From Chrysoperla carnea (Eukaryota > Arthropoda > Insecta > Neuroptera > Chrysopidae): a stretch of DNA of 64,000 nucleotides. Location of the stretch: contig NC_058338.1 in NCBI RefSeq assembly GCF_905475395.1, positions 94,535,435-94,599,434 on the forward strand, read 5' to 3'. Under the pieces are notes generated by a model, which saw nothing but the letters and a program-made list of their open reading frames with translations, had not been told where the DNA came from and did no database searches. Below, piece after piece: positions 34,001 through 62,290 of the stretch (positions are counted from its first letter, which is position 1; each line of letters begins with the position of its first letter). A program made the translations under genes and the position numbers.

Positions 34001-36119
34001 ATTTGAACAGGAATATTTTTTCTTTATTAATCGTAGCGTGTAATTTGACATAAATGGTTTTGGAGATAAAACGCATACAAGTCCAACGATACCAAAATCA
34101 TCAAATTTTAATAAATAGAATGCAAGATATTGACCAAAATTAGATTTAAAGTCTCCAAACAGCCCCCTATCGAATTAATGATAAAACATCTAGTGTCACA
34201 AACTTTTAGGTCAGTCCGTAACTGCACTGATTTATAATTAACTATATAAATTAAAGATGGGTAAAGACCATCGCGTTATAGCCTACACCTCACTTGCTCT
34301 CACTTATCCTCCTTCCATATTATACTCGAAATAATGATAGGGATTGTTTTACACAGGTAAAATATATGTACAGTTTTCAATATTTTTAAATGTAAAATAG
34401 TGGCAAATCATTGAGTATATCAGAAAGGATGGCCATGAATTGTTTTATATTTAATATTTTTACAGAAATCTTTAATTTATGGTTTAAAATGATACTCACA
34501 GAAGGCGGAGTATTATGTCAGATTTATTTTATTTTTTTAAATTTATAAATTATTACTCATGTGTTATTCTGATGTATGAGCTAAATTGTTGTAGAATTTC
34601 ATTCAAATTCATTCGGTATTTTTTGCGTGAAAGCGTAACAAAGAAACATCCTTACTTTCACATTTATTATATACCAGCTTAATACCCGCCCGCTTCACTG
34701 GGCTTAAAAGTAAAAACCACCGCTTAATAGCCTCCAGTTTTCATAACTCATTGAGTATATCAGAAAGGAAGTCATGAATTGTGACATTTACTGCTTTAAA
34801 TACTTAAATAGGGAGGATTGTTAATTTTGACGTTTATAGCGTGACAGAACCTTGTATCGACATTCGTTATTTTTAACGCTCGCTTGGCGCATCAAGATTA
34901 ATTAAATCGTAAAAAAAATTTTCGAAAAATGTCACTTTAAAAAAACAAATAATCATTTTTCGTAAATAGAATATATTTCAATATATATTAAGTGTTTAAA
35001 CAATTTAACTATCTATATTAGTTATTATTTCTCCTGTGTTTAAAGTAATGTTTGTTATAAATTTATTGTTTTAATTTCTTGAAGCAAAATTGATTAGGTC
35101 ATCACTTTTTAAATCGGAATAAATATTTAAATAAGTTTTATTTTTATTTTAATTATAATTAAAAGTAGAAAATTTTCCCTGTAGTTGGTGAAAAATCAGA
35201 AAGTTCGTAACATCATTATGATAACCCTGTAAAATCTTTTATAATCTTACATATTATTTACTCTAGCAAGTTTTTTTCTGCCCTACCCTTATCTTCCTTA
35301 TTCCTTTATCAAATAAAATGATTCACTCCTTATTTTCAAACTTATTATGTCTAGATTTGACGAAAAATATATTTACGGTCTAAAAATGTACCGCTTAGGA
35401 AAAAACAAGCTAGACAAATAATTTAAACGAAAAAATATCATAAATTTAAATAATAAGTTTATTACGCAAACATGTTTTATACAGATGCTCTCATAATACT
35501 CTACTACATGTAATTACTATTTTTAATACATGTTCTCCTAATATTAACTTAAGAACTTTTGATTTTTTTCACCACTTTTATACGAAATTTATTGTTTGTT
35601 GTATTTAGATTTTAGATACGGGTTACGGTTTCTACGAGAGAATAATTCCGCACGGGTCGAAGTAGTATTTATTATGACCCTAACCGGATGTTTATCAATA
35701 TTATAATCGTGTTACATATTTTAAAATTTTCCGACTATCCCCTGAAAGATAATCGCCAGACTATTAGAAATTATGTAGAGAAAAGTTGTCAGACACAACC
35801 TTGACAACAGCCTATCTTCCTGCCCTTGATAAAATGATTTGCCAAATTGATGATTGGCCCTAGGCATATAAACTCGCCGATGCATTTGTGAAGCAAGCAT
35901 TGCCATGTAAATATGTTTGAATATAATCAAGGTCAATGAACTGGATCCTTTATAATTCGAAGTTATATCTTTAGATCTCAATAACCTCAATTAATTTGGC
36001 AAACTTTTATATTTCTCGTATAAAAATTTTTATCATGTATTTGGATTTGTCTTAATTTTCCACTATTTTAAGTGAAACATGAATTTTGTTCATTTTGGTA
36101 ACGCCTAAATGTGTGCAAT

Positions 36120-36480
36120 TTAGAAAAAAATCTTGGGAAGGGGGTTAATTTTTTTAAATAGTTTTCAATCGTTGTAAAAAATAAAGAAATTGAATTTTCT
36201 CGATCTTCTGCATGCGGTTTTGGGACAATTTATCCCGACATTGTTTTCCTCGGTGACGTTTTCTTGAATATCTCTGCTTCTATTGATCGGATTGAGGCGA
36301 ATAAAAAAAAATAGAATTATTTGTTATGAATTTCTGCATCGACTTTGCTTGCTATCGAACCCTCAACATCGCAAAGCATACTGCGATAACCACATTTTCA
36401 ATTTTCTCTGATAACTTTTTTTCTCTGATCATTAAAAAAGGTGATAGATTTTAGTCAATACATAACCTCAATTTTGAGAA
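36120..36480. mobile_element. TIR element family G, copy 3 (partial)
   Basis: TTCTGCATGCGGTTTTGGGA, CGTTTTCTTGAATATCTCTG, TTCTATTGATCGGATTG, TTTCTGCATCGACTTTGC and TTTCTCTGATAACTTTTT repeat the order seen at 24033-24420. The outer ends are diverged. Confidence 0.5.
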
Positions 36481-37144
36481 AAACTAATTTTTCTGAAAAA
36501 TTTCAACAGCTCGTACAATTCAGGCAAATAATCGGATTTTAATATTTAAGGTTTTGAAAAAAATATTTATAGTTTTGAAGAAAAAAAAAACGTATTCAAA
36601 ACCTCAAAAAAATTGGAAATTTTCAATTGTTGTACCTTGTAATATACGAGCTGTTGAATGTGATTTATTTTTAAGAGACTAGCACCCCCCCCCCACCCCT
36701 CACATCTTCTTCAAACGAGAACTTAACAAAAGAATGTCAATTTGAACTTTTTGTCTGTATCGTTTAGGTTATTGTCCTTAGGAACATCAACCTACAATTT
36801 ACTCTTCAGACATTTCAACCCTAAATATTTTTATAGGAATAGCTGTTGTGTTATGAAAATACGAATGACTCTTTAAAAGAGTGCATATTTAAATTATTTT
36901 GTAAACTTTACCTCCGATTAGTAAGGGACGATGAGTAATGATAGAAAAATCCTGTTTTTTCATTTCTAGAATAATAGATTGTTTATAAATCGTTAGGATC
37001 GTAGTTGAAGACACAAATCTTTTTTATTATTATTTAGTCGTATTTACTTTTTATCACGATTATTTACAATGTTTGATAAAAGTTATAGTTGATAAGTTTA
37101 TACAGAGTGGCCCAAATTGATAACAGAAGGATTTCATTAAATAG

Positions 37145-37707
37145 TATAAGCGGGGAGCTCGTGACAGTAAAACTGCACTTATACGGATTTCGAAATTTCG
37201 CATTTGAATCAATGCTATTTAATGATAGGTACAATATGAACTAGGTGTGCCAGGGTTTATCCTGGCAGAAATAATTTTTATATTTTTAATAATTACTATT
37301 TAGTATTTTGCACTTTCATGGAAATTAATTTATGAGACTATTTTATTGCAAATTTTACATATTTTGAGGAAAATTTGATGTGACAGCTCTTATCGTGGCA
37401 GAAAGGTCTGTCACACCGATTTTTAATATATAAAGCGAATAAAATTTTACCCTTATCGCGGAATTATTTTTTTTTTTTTAATTAGTTCTACTTTCGAAAT
37501 ATCTCGGTGAGACAGCTATCAAAATATAAAAATATGTGTCACACGAGTAAAAAATAAAAAAATCCTGGTAAAAAATATTTCTGCCAGGACAAACCCTCGC
37601 ACACCTAGTACATATTGTACCTATCGTATTAATAGTGTTGATTTATGTGCGAAATTTTGAAATCCGTGTATATGCAGTTTTACTGTCACAGATTTCAGGG
37701 CTATTAC
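37145..37707. mobile_element. Foldback element, family H (copy 2)
   Basis: Same arms as 23309-23760 (GTGACAGTAAAACTGCACTT at left, GCAGTTTTACTGTCACAG at right), with a longer core containing GTGTGACAGCTCTTATCGTG-like segments and TTACCCTTATCGCGGAATTA. Confidence 0.7.
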
Positions 37708-37799
37708 TATTAGTCACCGATTTCTGCGCCATATAATAAGACAACTTATTCTTCATAACCTTCTTCTAGTTCTGCGAGCGATTGTTATTCGTGCGTTAA

Positions 37800-38260
37800 A
37801 TTGGCCTTGGCGCTCGTACTACCTTAAATGTCAAAAAGTGTCGGAAAACGTATTGAAATTAATAAAGTAATGTAAGCAATTGACATCTAACATCCACCAT
37901 TTTGAAATTTAAATGACGTCATATGTTTATCTTTATGACGTTATTCGGTAGGGGAATTTATATTAGCTTTTAAGTCCCTACTATTTATTTACATTATATA
38001 TAATATGTGAGGTCAGACTCATATTTTGGTGATTCACAATCGAAGAAACATGATGTCCTTTAAATTTCAAAATGGTGGATGTTAGCTGTCAATTGCTTAC
38101 ATTACTCTATTAATTTCAATATGCTTTCCGGCACTCGAACAACTTTTAAGTTATTACGAGCGCCAAGACAATTTTAGATTTAGGGTTGAAATTATTTGTA
38201 CTTTATTTGCAACTTTAATGATGAATTTTGTTATAACTTTATAAATGTAGACGTATTTCA
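37800..38260. mobile_element. Foldback element nested at the TTAA of an element D relative
   Basis: Element D-type end GGCGCTCGTACTACCTTAA finishes at 37827. It is followed at once by a foldback with arms of about 85 bases: GTCAAAAAGTGTCGGAAAAC and TAATGTAAGCAATTGACATC then CATCCACCATTTTGAAATTT at left, their reverse complements at about 38060-38145. Then comes GTTATTACGAGCGCCAAGAC, a second D-type end reading the other way. The foldback therefore sits between two D-type ends. Confidence 0.6.
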
Positions 38261-40014
38261 ATTTCAATGCACTTTAGAAATCCATTCAACACTATGCAAT
38301 TGTCCATTGGAAAAATACGAGTGTTAAAATCAACGGTAGTGTGTCCTTACCTTTAACTTTTAAAATTAATTTTTAAAATTTATTATTCAGTATAATTGTC
38401 AACTGGGTTATTAATAAGGCATAAAACTTTATGATATATAGGGTGAATATATTAACAAAGGCATCGATATTAATGCCTCAGTTAAAATTATTTTAAAGCT
38501 AAAACGACCACCAGGTGTATGTTTAAGATTAATATTTTTAACAAAGCGTTCTTTACCTGTAAATATTTAATTAGGGGGTGGATTTAAACTAATACGTTTT
38601 ATTTCCAAAATATCTTTGAAATAATATTAAATATCAAAATAACAAGACTATTAAACTTGTAAATCAGTTAGTGAGTTGGAATATTTTTGTATAAAATAGT
38701 GGGGTAAATCTACCGGATTTTGGCTAATTATTATTATTATTTTTTAAATGATTATAAATGAATATCGGAATGCCTTTGTAAATCAATAATTGGTTGAGTT
38801 GAACTGGAACACTCTGTAAATTACAATTAATATTTTGTACCTCATAAACAAAGTTAACCTCTTTATTTGTGACAAAGTAAGTCAGCAAATAATTTAATTA
38901 AAAAAATTGATGTAAAATTAATTAACAATAGTTCGAATAACTTTATTATAAATTTTCATAGCTAATACAAGGACATATGTACAATACTCTGTAATACGTA
39001 ATCAATGGTTTCAATATCTCAAACTTTATAATGCAATCAATAATTCCTTATCGATTATCAGTAGAAAAAAACTTTGTCATTTCCAAAATAATTTAATTGT
39101 AGAGCCTAACAGAGCCTAAAGTTCTGTTTGTATCCACAGTGTTCTATGTCGATTTATCCTCGTAAATTTCATTCTGGTTATTTTGTCCTCGGAATTCATT
39201 CTTAGGCAATTTAATCCGCACAAATTGATCCTTCAATCGTTTTTATCTTGACCTTCCGAAAAAAATCCCGTAGAACTTGTGAAACGTCAAGGACACGAAA
39301 AATGTCTGCATATTTCAATCACAATGCTAACGCAAAGTCAAAATTCGCAAGTCTTTGCTAACTCGGCTCCATTACAGAAATTAGAAGCATGACTAAGTCG
39401 TAATTCGCCTCCAATATTTGAATAATTTTAAATTAATATTTGTGCATTTTGAAAATATAATTGTTAGAGAGGAATACAGGGACAAAATGACATCGGTTTA
39501 AATCGCGTTGAAATGACTCTGGTACCGCTCTCAGATCATTGGTGATTTTAATTTCAAAACCAAAATTTCGAACGAATCTCAAATTGTCGTTTGTATTACT
39601 TCCTAGAATATTACATTCTACCTTAAGAGGGTATTCTGATTTAGAAGCCTCAATTGTAGGCAATTTTCAAACTAGGATTCTAAGAAAATGACCATTTTTT
39701 CCTAGGATATTTATTGTCATTTTATATCTGATGTCCTCCATCAAACTCAGTAACTTTTGTTATTTGTTAACACAGTAAGTTATTTTGGTTAATTACAAAA
39801 CGAGATATTTAGGTGTATAGATTAAAATGGCCTTCCCTGTATGTTTAGATTTTCATCTTAATCTGTGATCGTAAAATCGACAGCAAGACTTTCAGAGTTT
39901 ATCTTCAGTAAAAGTTTCTTTTTTTTTTTTTTTGCAGTACAAATATTCAACTGAGGTGGTAATTGGGCATGATTGAAGCAGTGGTCAGGCGGCGGTCACC
40001 AGACAACATCGTCT

Positions 40015-55557
<15,543 letters not shown>

Positions 55558-55601
55558 ACATCATTAGTGAGAGCTCTTGCTACAACATCCTACTATTATA
55601 C

Positions 55602-55636
55602 AATAAATATTATTATACAATAATAAATAAAATAAA
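55602..55636 (+). terminator. Candidate poly(A) signals of TRIP12
   Basis: AATAAA at 55602-55607 and again in a cluster at 55622-55636, starting 45 bases after the TAA stop at 55555-55557. Confidence 0.45.
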
Positions 55637-57529
55637 AAAGTACAGTGATACACAAAAATAAAAAGTATATATATATAAAAAGTAATGTTTAAAAACAATC
55701 TAATATTTAATAAATTTAGTATTCAACTGCTTTTGTGTTGGCGCAAATAAAAAATATTTATAAACACTGCCAAGTACATAATATAAAACTGATTATATTT
55801 CTTTTTCCTCGAAAGGAAATAATATTTCAGAAGCACACACCATCTCTCTTAATCGAAAGCTTCAAATTTTATCCCCCTTAAATAACATAAAAATATTATA
55901 TGTTATAATTTTTTTTTCAAACTTTAAATCCACAGCAGCTTCTTTTATTTTATTTTAGCGATTTTTTTTTTTTAATAAACTGAAATGATAGCAAAATAAG
56001 ATCGAATTTGGACGTTAAATACGCCAATTTTATATAAATAATTGTGTTTGTGGTTTTGTGGGTGATATTTTCTGTGCGGAAAACCAAGTGTGAAAACTCA
56101 ATTTGTTAATATAAACAAATTTTTTTTAAATGTGCAATTGACTTAACTCTGATGTGAAAATTTTGAAGATGAATTTGTAAATTCATTTGTGAACTCTATA
56201 TAGAATTAAATCATACAAAAAAAAAAAAAAAAAAAAAAAAAAAACATTTTATCTCAAAGAAAAAATATTAATGGAAAATTTCTTATAATTTAATCTTTAA
56301 TTAATTATTATTTTTAACCAAGAATGAAATCAAAATTTATAAGTATACGCTATATAATTATTTATCTCAACAAATTTTCAGGATTATTTTTTCACAGAAA
56401 AAATTTTAATTCAGTTTTTACAATAACCTGATATCGTTCAAATTCACGAACGATTAACCTGTTCATTCAAAGCACTTTCATGAAACATGAACCTATTTAA
56501 AGTGGTTCGGCTGTTTGAGCAAGTACGGTATATGTTTTTTTTTTTGTTGCGATAAATGAAGTCCCTTGATCACAATTAATACAGTTTTGGGATCTCTTGG
56601 GAGACAAAATTTTTAATTATTTCATTTTAAAATTGTGATTTTTACCACATTACCTTTGTGGAAGAACAATAATGTTAATTGTACAAAATTAATCGGTGAT
56701 TGAACTTCAAAAAAGTTTTCATCATGAAGAAAATTTATCACAGATTCTGTTACTTTACCTCCAAAAAGAAAACATAAAAAAGTTTGGTTTTTGACGCTTT
56801 TACGATATTTTTAGAGCATTTTAATACATTTACGTCATACAAATTGCCTAGCTTACGATAATTTTAGATCATTTTCATCATACAAATTGACTAGTTGATT
56901 AGTCAGGTGACAGCCAAACCACTTTAAAAAAAGATATGAGACGAATTAAAAAAAATCAATTTCCGGAAATTTTTTTTGTCTATTTTATAATTCTTTACTT
57001 TAATATTTAGAATTACCAAAAAAAAGTATTTTCTTCTAGGTTAAAAAAATTAAAATTTCATTTGATAAATTAGTTTTTGAATTTGAAGAGGCTTTACAAA
57101 TATTACGTTCCCATTCATTTTAAATCCTCTAATGTCAACCTCTTTCCTCCGTCTTTTCCCCCAGTCCAAAATGAAAAATCATCCAATTTTATCCTAGATC
57201 TGTTAACGTAAATTTATTTAGCGGCCTCTCTAACTAAGAAAAATTTTATTATCTAAAAAAATATTTTAAAATATTTTGGATTAATATTTTTTAATGAAGA
57301 ATTTAAACTTTTTTTTAAGGTAAATGGATGCTTGCTTTTTTTTGGAAATGTACACAGTTTTAAGCTAAGCTATATTTTTGTACGTATCTTTCTAGGTTGA
57401 ATTTTCATGACCCTTAGTAGGGCGTAGAACTGAGAGAATGACACAGCGATATTATTGGATTTTAATACTAAGAAAGACTCTACCTGACGATAGATAAAAG
57501 GACTATAGTTTGTTTTCAATCTTGTAAAA

Positions 57530-59290
57530 TAAGTTCACATATGCTTGAAAAATAACTTTTATCGATAAAAATGCTTCAAGCGAAAAATATTGGGTGTGGA
57601 GGCACACATCTTATGCAGATATTAAACTTGCCTAGGTTTTCAAGTTCAATGAAAAGCTCACTCTACTCCATAACTGGTAATCAATAGATGAACACTATAA
57701 ATTAGAAAGTTGTTATTGATTAAAAAAGTATTATTTTTTGTTCGAAACATTTGTCCACAAACCGTACAGTTTGGGCAAAAACGGACTGAAAAGTTTTACC
57801 CAAAATTGTTTTTTCATATCAAAATTGTTATTTCGTATAATTTTTTCTTCGAAATCTAGACATTCTGAAAGAAATTTTCCAATAAAAGTGATTCATTTTT
57901 CTATAAAGACCATTTTTGTTCAAATTTAATGAACAAACGCATAAAAAGCTACATTTTTGCCACCAATTACTGTCTCAACTGTTCGGTTTATAAACAAATC
58001 TTTCAAACAAAAAATGTTTGCGTATTTATAAAGAACAACTTTGTAATTTAAAGCGTTCATCTAATGTTTGTCAGTTCGACATTTTTCGTTTGAAGCATTT
58101 TCTCTATTAAATTTTCAATATGGGTCTTGTAGAATATTTCCATAAGATATCTTTAACGCAACAGTGTCGTTATTAATATGCCAGATATTTTGAAACTTTC
58201 TCCTAAAACTCTGATAGAAGCTTCGGCTGGCTAGACACTTCGAATTTACACATTACATGTTTAAAATGTGTACATATCCAAAAAGTTTGCAATCTTCTAT
58301 AATAATTAGCATTGATAATCACTAATTTTAAATTTGAATACTTCGTAAAAATAAAAATTTTCTTAAAAGAATTATAAATGTATGCATAATAATTTTAAAT
58401 CATGAATTCGATCTCAATACACAAAGGGAAAAAAAGTTCTAACATTTATGTAAAAGAAGAAGTGCCATTAATTTAACAATAATTATGTTTTTTTGTTTTG
58501 CAATCGATTTTATACAGACAGAGCATGTTCTTTGAACAGTTATTCTTAAATTTCTATTTTTTTTGTTTAGATCTTAAAACACATCAACTTTCTACAAACT
58601 TATAATCACGAATTCAACAAAGTTGTTTTAACAAAAATCTATGCGTGAATTAATATCATTTATATGGGGTTTATCTATCTATAGAAGGAGAAAGGGGGTT
58701 GATGCGTACGAGAAGTTTCTTTTGATAGAAAATTCTGTCTATCGTATAGTTATCAATCTTTAATCATATCTATAGTAATTAAATCCTTTTTTCGTATTCA
58801 GCTCAGAGAATACAAGGTGCTTCTTTTTTAAGTTGACATATGCCTGAAACTCGATTAATAAATTTAATCGAGAAAAATGCATCAAACGAAAAATGTTAGG
58901 TTTCAAAGGCACGCATCTTATACCGGCATCGAATTCGATCTAAGTTTTTAGGTTAAATTAAAACCTAACTCTGATTCATAACTGACAAGGGTTAGACGAA
59001 CGCTTTAAATTAGAAAGTTGTTCTTTATAAATATGCAAACATTTTTTGTTTGAAATATTTGTTTGTAAACCGAATGGTCCAGACAGTAATTGCTAGAAAA
59101 AATTTTGCTTTTTGTGCGTTTGTTCATTCAATTTGGAGAAAAATGGTCTTTATAGAAAAACAAACCACTTTTATTGGATTTATTGAAAATTTTTTTTCGA
59201 AAAATGTTACTTTTTAATCAATAACAACTTTATAATTTAAAGTGTTCATCAATCGATTACCAGTTATGGAATAGAATGTGAAAAATGTTT
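57530..59290. repeat. Inverted-repeat block of two related modules
   Basis: TTCGGTTTATAAACAAATCT and AAAAAATGTTTGCGTATTTA near 57980-58025 are the inverse of AAATATGCAAACATTTTTTG and TTTGTTTGTAAACCGAATGG near 59030-59075. CATTTTTCGTTTGAAGCATT (about 58080) pairs with ATGCATCAAACGAAAAATG (about 58877). A third, direct module lies at 57530-57770 (ATATGCTTGAAA, AAAAATGCTTCAAGCGAAAA). Nothing coding. Confidence 0.55.
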
Positions 59291-59698
59291 CGAGCTCCAA
59301 GGCTATAACAAACTAAATGTTAGAATTAAATAAGATCAATTTTGAAATTATACGAATAACTATTCTGGAACACTCTTGTTTGTTTACATAATATATAAAT
59401 AATACTGTAAAATATAAAAATGATCTCTCTTTCTCTCTGCATACAACCCAGAATACAATATTGATCAGTGAAAGATAAAAAATCAAGTAATATTAAAAAA
59501 AAAACAACAAATTATTTAATATTTCAAGAAATTTGAATAAGTTAATTATTTTTATATTCAGAGTGTTACTAAATATGTAGTGGAATTAAATTTTGAGTTT
59601 GAAATGTAAATTTTTTTTGTTTATTTTTGTTTTTTTTGGTATGTTGTCGAATTGGATGTTGTGTTTACTTGTTTTGTTTTTGTTTGTTTTTTTTTTAG

Positions 59699-59749
59699 AT
59701 GCAACAGTCGGTTAATATGGCTGTTGATGATTTCATTAAACGTAATTAA
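59699..59749 (+). CDS. Small exon-like open frame, unidentified
   Basis: Directly after a long pyrimidine tract ending TTTTTTAG, the sequence reads ATG and then 15 more codons to TAA: MQQSVNMAVDDFIKRN. A weak donor (C|GTAATT) lies at 59742, so it could be a first coding exon continuing elsewhere, or a terminal exon ending at the TAA. No further exon could be joined to it. Very short, so chance is a serious possibility. Confidence 0.2.
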   Translation: MQQSVNMAVDDFIKRN

Positions 59750-59954
59750 TTATTCAATATAAATATATTTTTTAAAATATTATATATGAAAATATATACA
59801 CAATTGGTGAAATTAAACAGAGCGTAAATCAATTAAAAAACAAACGATTTCTTTTAAAAAATTTTATTTCTTTATATCATCGCAATATACGGGGAAAATT
59901 TTTTACAGCTACTCGAGTAAGGAAACAAATCTTAGTTCAATCATCTTATTATGT

Positions 59955-60398
59955 ACAGTGTGTCTCATTTAAAATGAAAACACTCTCATATTTTCGTTAT
60001 TTATAAGAATATCGATTTGAAATTTTGCGCAATCATACATCACAAGATGATGGATCACATTTTTAAGGTATTTAACCGAAATCAGAACTTTAAACTCAGC
60101 CTACTACAAATTGACAAATAGTCCGATTCTTAATATTTTGCTTATCGTAATTCGTTAATTAAGTTTATTGAAATATTTGAATACATAACACTATTAAATT
60201 ATCAATTTTTCCAGATTTTACATTCCATAGCATACTAGTTATAAAAGTTTTAATTTTATGCTTAGTAGTTTAAAATTTAGATTTCGGTTGAGTATCTAAA
60301 AAAAATGTGATCCATAACCCTGTATTACTGTGCAAAATTCCAGATCGATATTCCCATATAAATTTTGAGAGTCTTCATCTGAAATACAACACATTGTA
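59955..60398. repeat. Foldback element, family 1 (full copy)
   Basis: Left arm GTGTGTCTCATTTAAAATGA then GATTTGAAATTTTGCGCAAT and AACTTTAAACTCAGCC. The right arm carries GTGCAAAATTCCAGATCGAT, GAGTCTTCATCTGAAATACA and ACACATTG. The AT-rich middle (about 60140-60230) may be a loop or later insertion. Confidence 0.65.
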
Positions 60399-61876
60399 GA
60401 TAGACGCTATTTGAAATCGACACCTGTTAGCATTAACGTTTGCATATACGCGATCAAAAACGCACATAAATCAAAGCAACATGGGGTATAAAATCAACAT
60501 GCGTTAAAATCTCAGTATCAACATTCGACTAGTTCTTTCATGTAGGGTTAATAAGTCACTCATTTTTCAAATTGAATATTTATGATTTAAAAATTAATTC
60601 ATCTTATAGAATACAAGATTTCTAGGGCTACATATTTTAAAAATTCATTTTAGAAGTTTTTGATTATTGTTTTATTTATCCCAACATTAGTTTCTTAATG
60701 AATTTGAATTATGCTGTGGGGCTAGTGTTAATTAGACCAATTTGAAAATTTAGATGTATTAATAGGACAAGAATAGTAAATAAAAGTAAGTAGCATTATT
60801 GAAATTAACCCTCTGTAAGTAACAAAAAAAGTTAAGTAATGTTTATGTAAGGTAAGTAATTTTGGAAATTGTTTCATTTTTTTTATCTCTATGCTGCTAA
60901 AATTTAATTTTGCGCTTCATCTAGAAGTGTTACATTGTATTGCTATTGGAGTTAAATCCAATATCATTATTTGAGATATTTAACTTTTATGGTTCCAAAA
61001 TCAAACTGTTTTGTCCAAAATGGTTCCAAAATAAATGTATATAGTTATAAGACGTATCGATATATTATGGTAAAATCGTGACGATAAACAATTTTGATTT
61101 TCAAATAACGCTATTAACCACTTTTTAAATTTTAGCAGCGTGTGTTTCCAATTCTGAAGGCTTCGAAAAATATTACTTTTTAAAACTTCAAAGAAAAGGC
61201 TTGACTTTAATTATAGGCCGTGTCCAAAAGCTGAAATACAGTGTTTCTAGACTCATTTACACATGATGGATGATAACAATTTTTCTATAGATAAAAGAAT
61301 TAACTCTATTCGGAGCTCGAAAATGGTTTCAGTTAATATAAACAATCTAGGCAAGGAAATTAAAGCTGTTTTTAGAGCCAATGGAAATATGGGCAAAAAG
61401 CAATTAACTTGTTAAGAAATATGATCCTTTGCAGAATCAGATCGTATCTCCTGGGATGGAACAGTTATATTCTGAATACCTCAGGAAACAGTATGGCATA
61501 TTGTTTTACTCTAGAGCTTAATAATAATTTTAGAAAGCTGGGCTAGGAGAATTATGATTTCAGTTAGTTTTTCAGACAGACGTAGAAGTTACGGAATAAA
61601 TATACAAGAGAAAGAAATGTCCCTATATAGAACAGAAATCTACCCGACTATAAGCGGCCAAATTATATTGGGAAACTACACACACAAAAATTTGAAACAC
61701 GCTACAAGGCATCGTAGTTTCAGAGTATACCTAAAGAAATTGAGTAAGGGTGAAGAGGCTTTTATCAGTGGAATCTGACATGAATTGATGAAAACGGGAG
61801 TACCTTAGAGAAATAGCATCATTATAAAATAAACTTCTGTAATTGGAAGAATATTAAAGAGCCCTGCAACATAAGA

Positions 61877-62290
61877 AAATGGCTTTCTGTGACTCTTTCT
61901 AATCCACCCTAAAATGTTGTTTGGATCATTCTGATCAAAAGCTCTCACGGCCTCAAAAATTTTTAGCGAGTAGTTTTCGAGCTACGGGCGATCAAAGCTA
62001 CGAATATATTATAGTTTTAGTAAATGAGTAGCAAAATAGCTTTCTGTGAAACTTTTTCAAATCGCCTCCAAAATGCTCTCCGAATCGTTCTGATCAAAAA
62101 CTCTCATGGCCACAAAATTTTTTAACGGGTAGTTTTCGAGCTACGGGCGATCAATACTACATATACATTATAGTTATACATCTCCTAGTTTGAAAACTAA
62201 TCAGTAAATATGGTCGTGGGAGCTTTTGATCAGAATTATTCGAAAAACCATTTGGGGCGGTTTGAAAAAGTTTAGCAGAAGGCCATTTTC
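61877..62290. repeat. Repeat block with two direct and one inverted unit
   Basis: Direct units start near 61877 and 62033, sharing ATAGCTTTCTGTGA-like starts, CATTCTGATCAAAAGCTCTC / CGTTCTGATCAAAAACTCTC and TAGTTTTCGAGCTACGGGCG. A third, reversed unit at about 62210-62290 contains GGGAGCTTTTGATCAGAATT. No coding frame. Confidence 0.6.

Larger units (their letters stand above)
27560..39937. other. Gene-free repeat-rich region upstream of TRIP12
   Basis: About 12.4 kb with no coding exon I can support. It contains foldbacks (29005-29392, 37145-37707, 37824-38155), family J copies (29840-30150, 31530-31840, reversed 33785-34000), a minisatellite-like block (30990-31360) and a family G copy (36120-36480). 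Reverse-strand frames at 35721-35990 (89 aa) and 39433-39663 (76 aa) match nothing I know. Non-coding first exons of TRIP12 probably lie here, because its first coding exon starts at a splice acceptor. Confidence 0.5.

Noticed and set aside
35721-35990. 89-codon reverse-strand frame
   Set aside because: No recognisable domain, no flanking exons and a composition like surrounding repeats. I could not support it as a gene.
61554-61778. 74-codon forward frame
   Set aside because: Less AT-biased than its surroundings but matches no family I know and has no clear splice sites or promoter, so it was left out as a gene.
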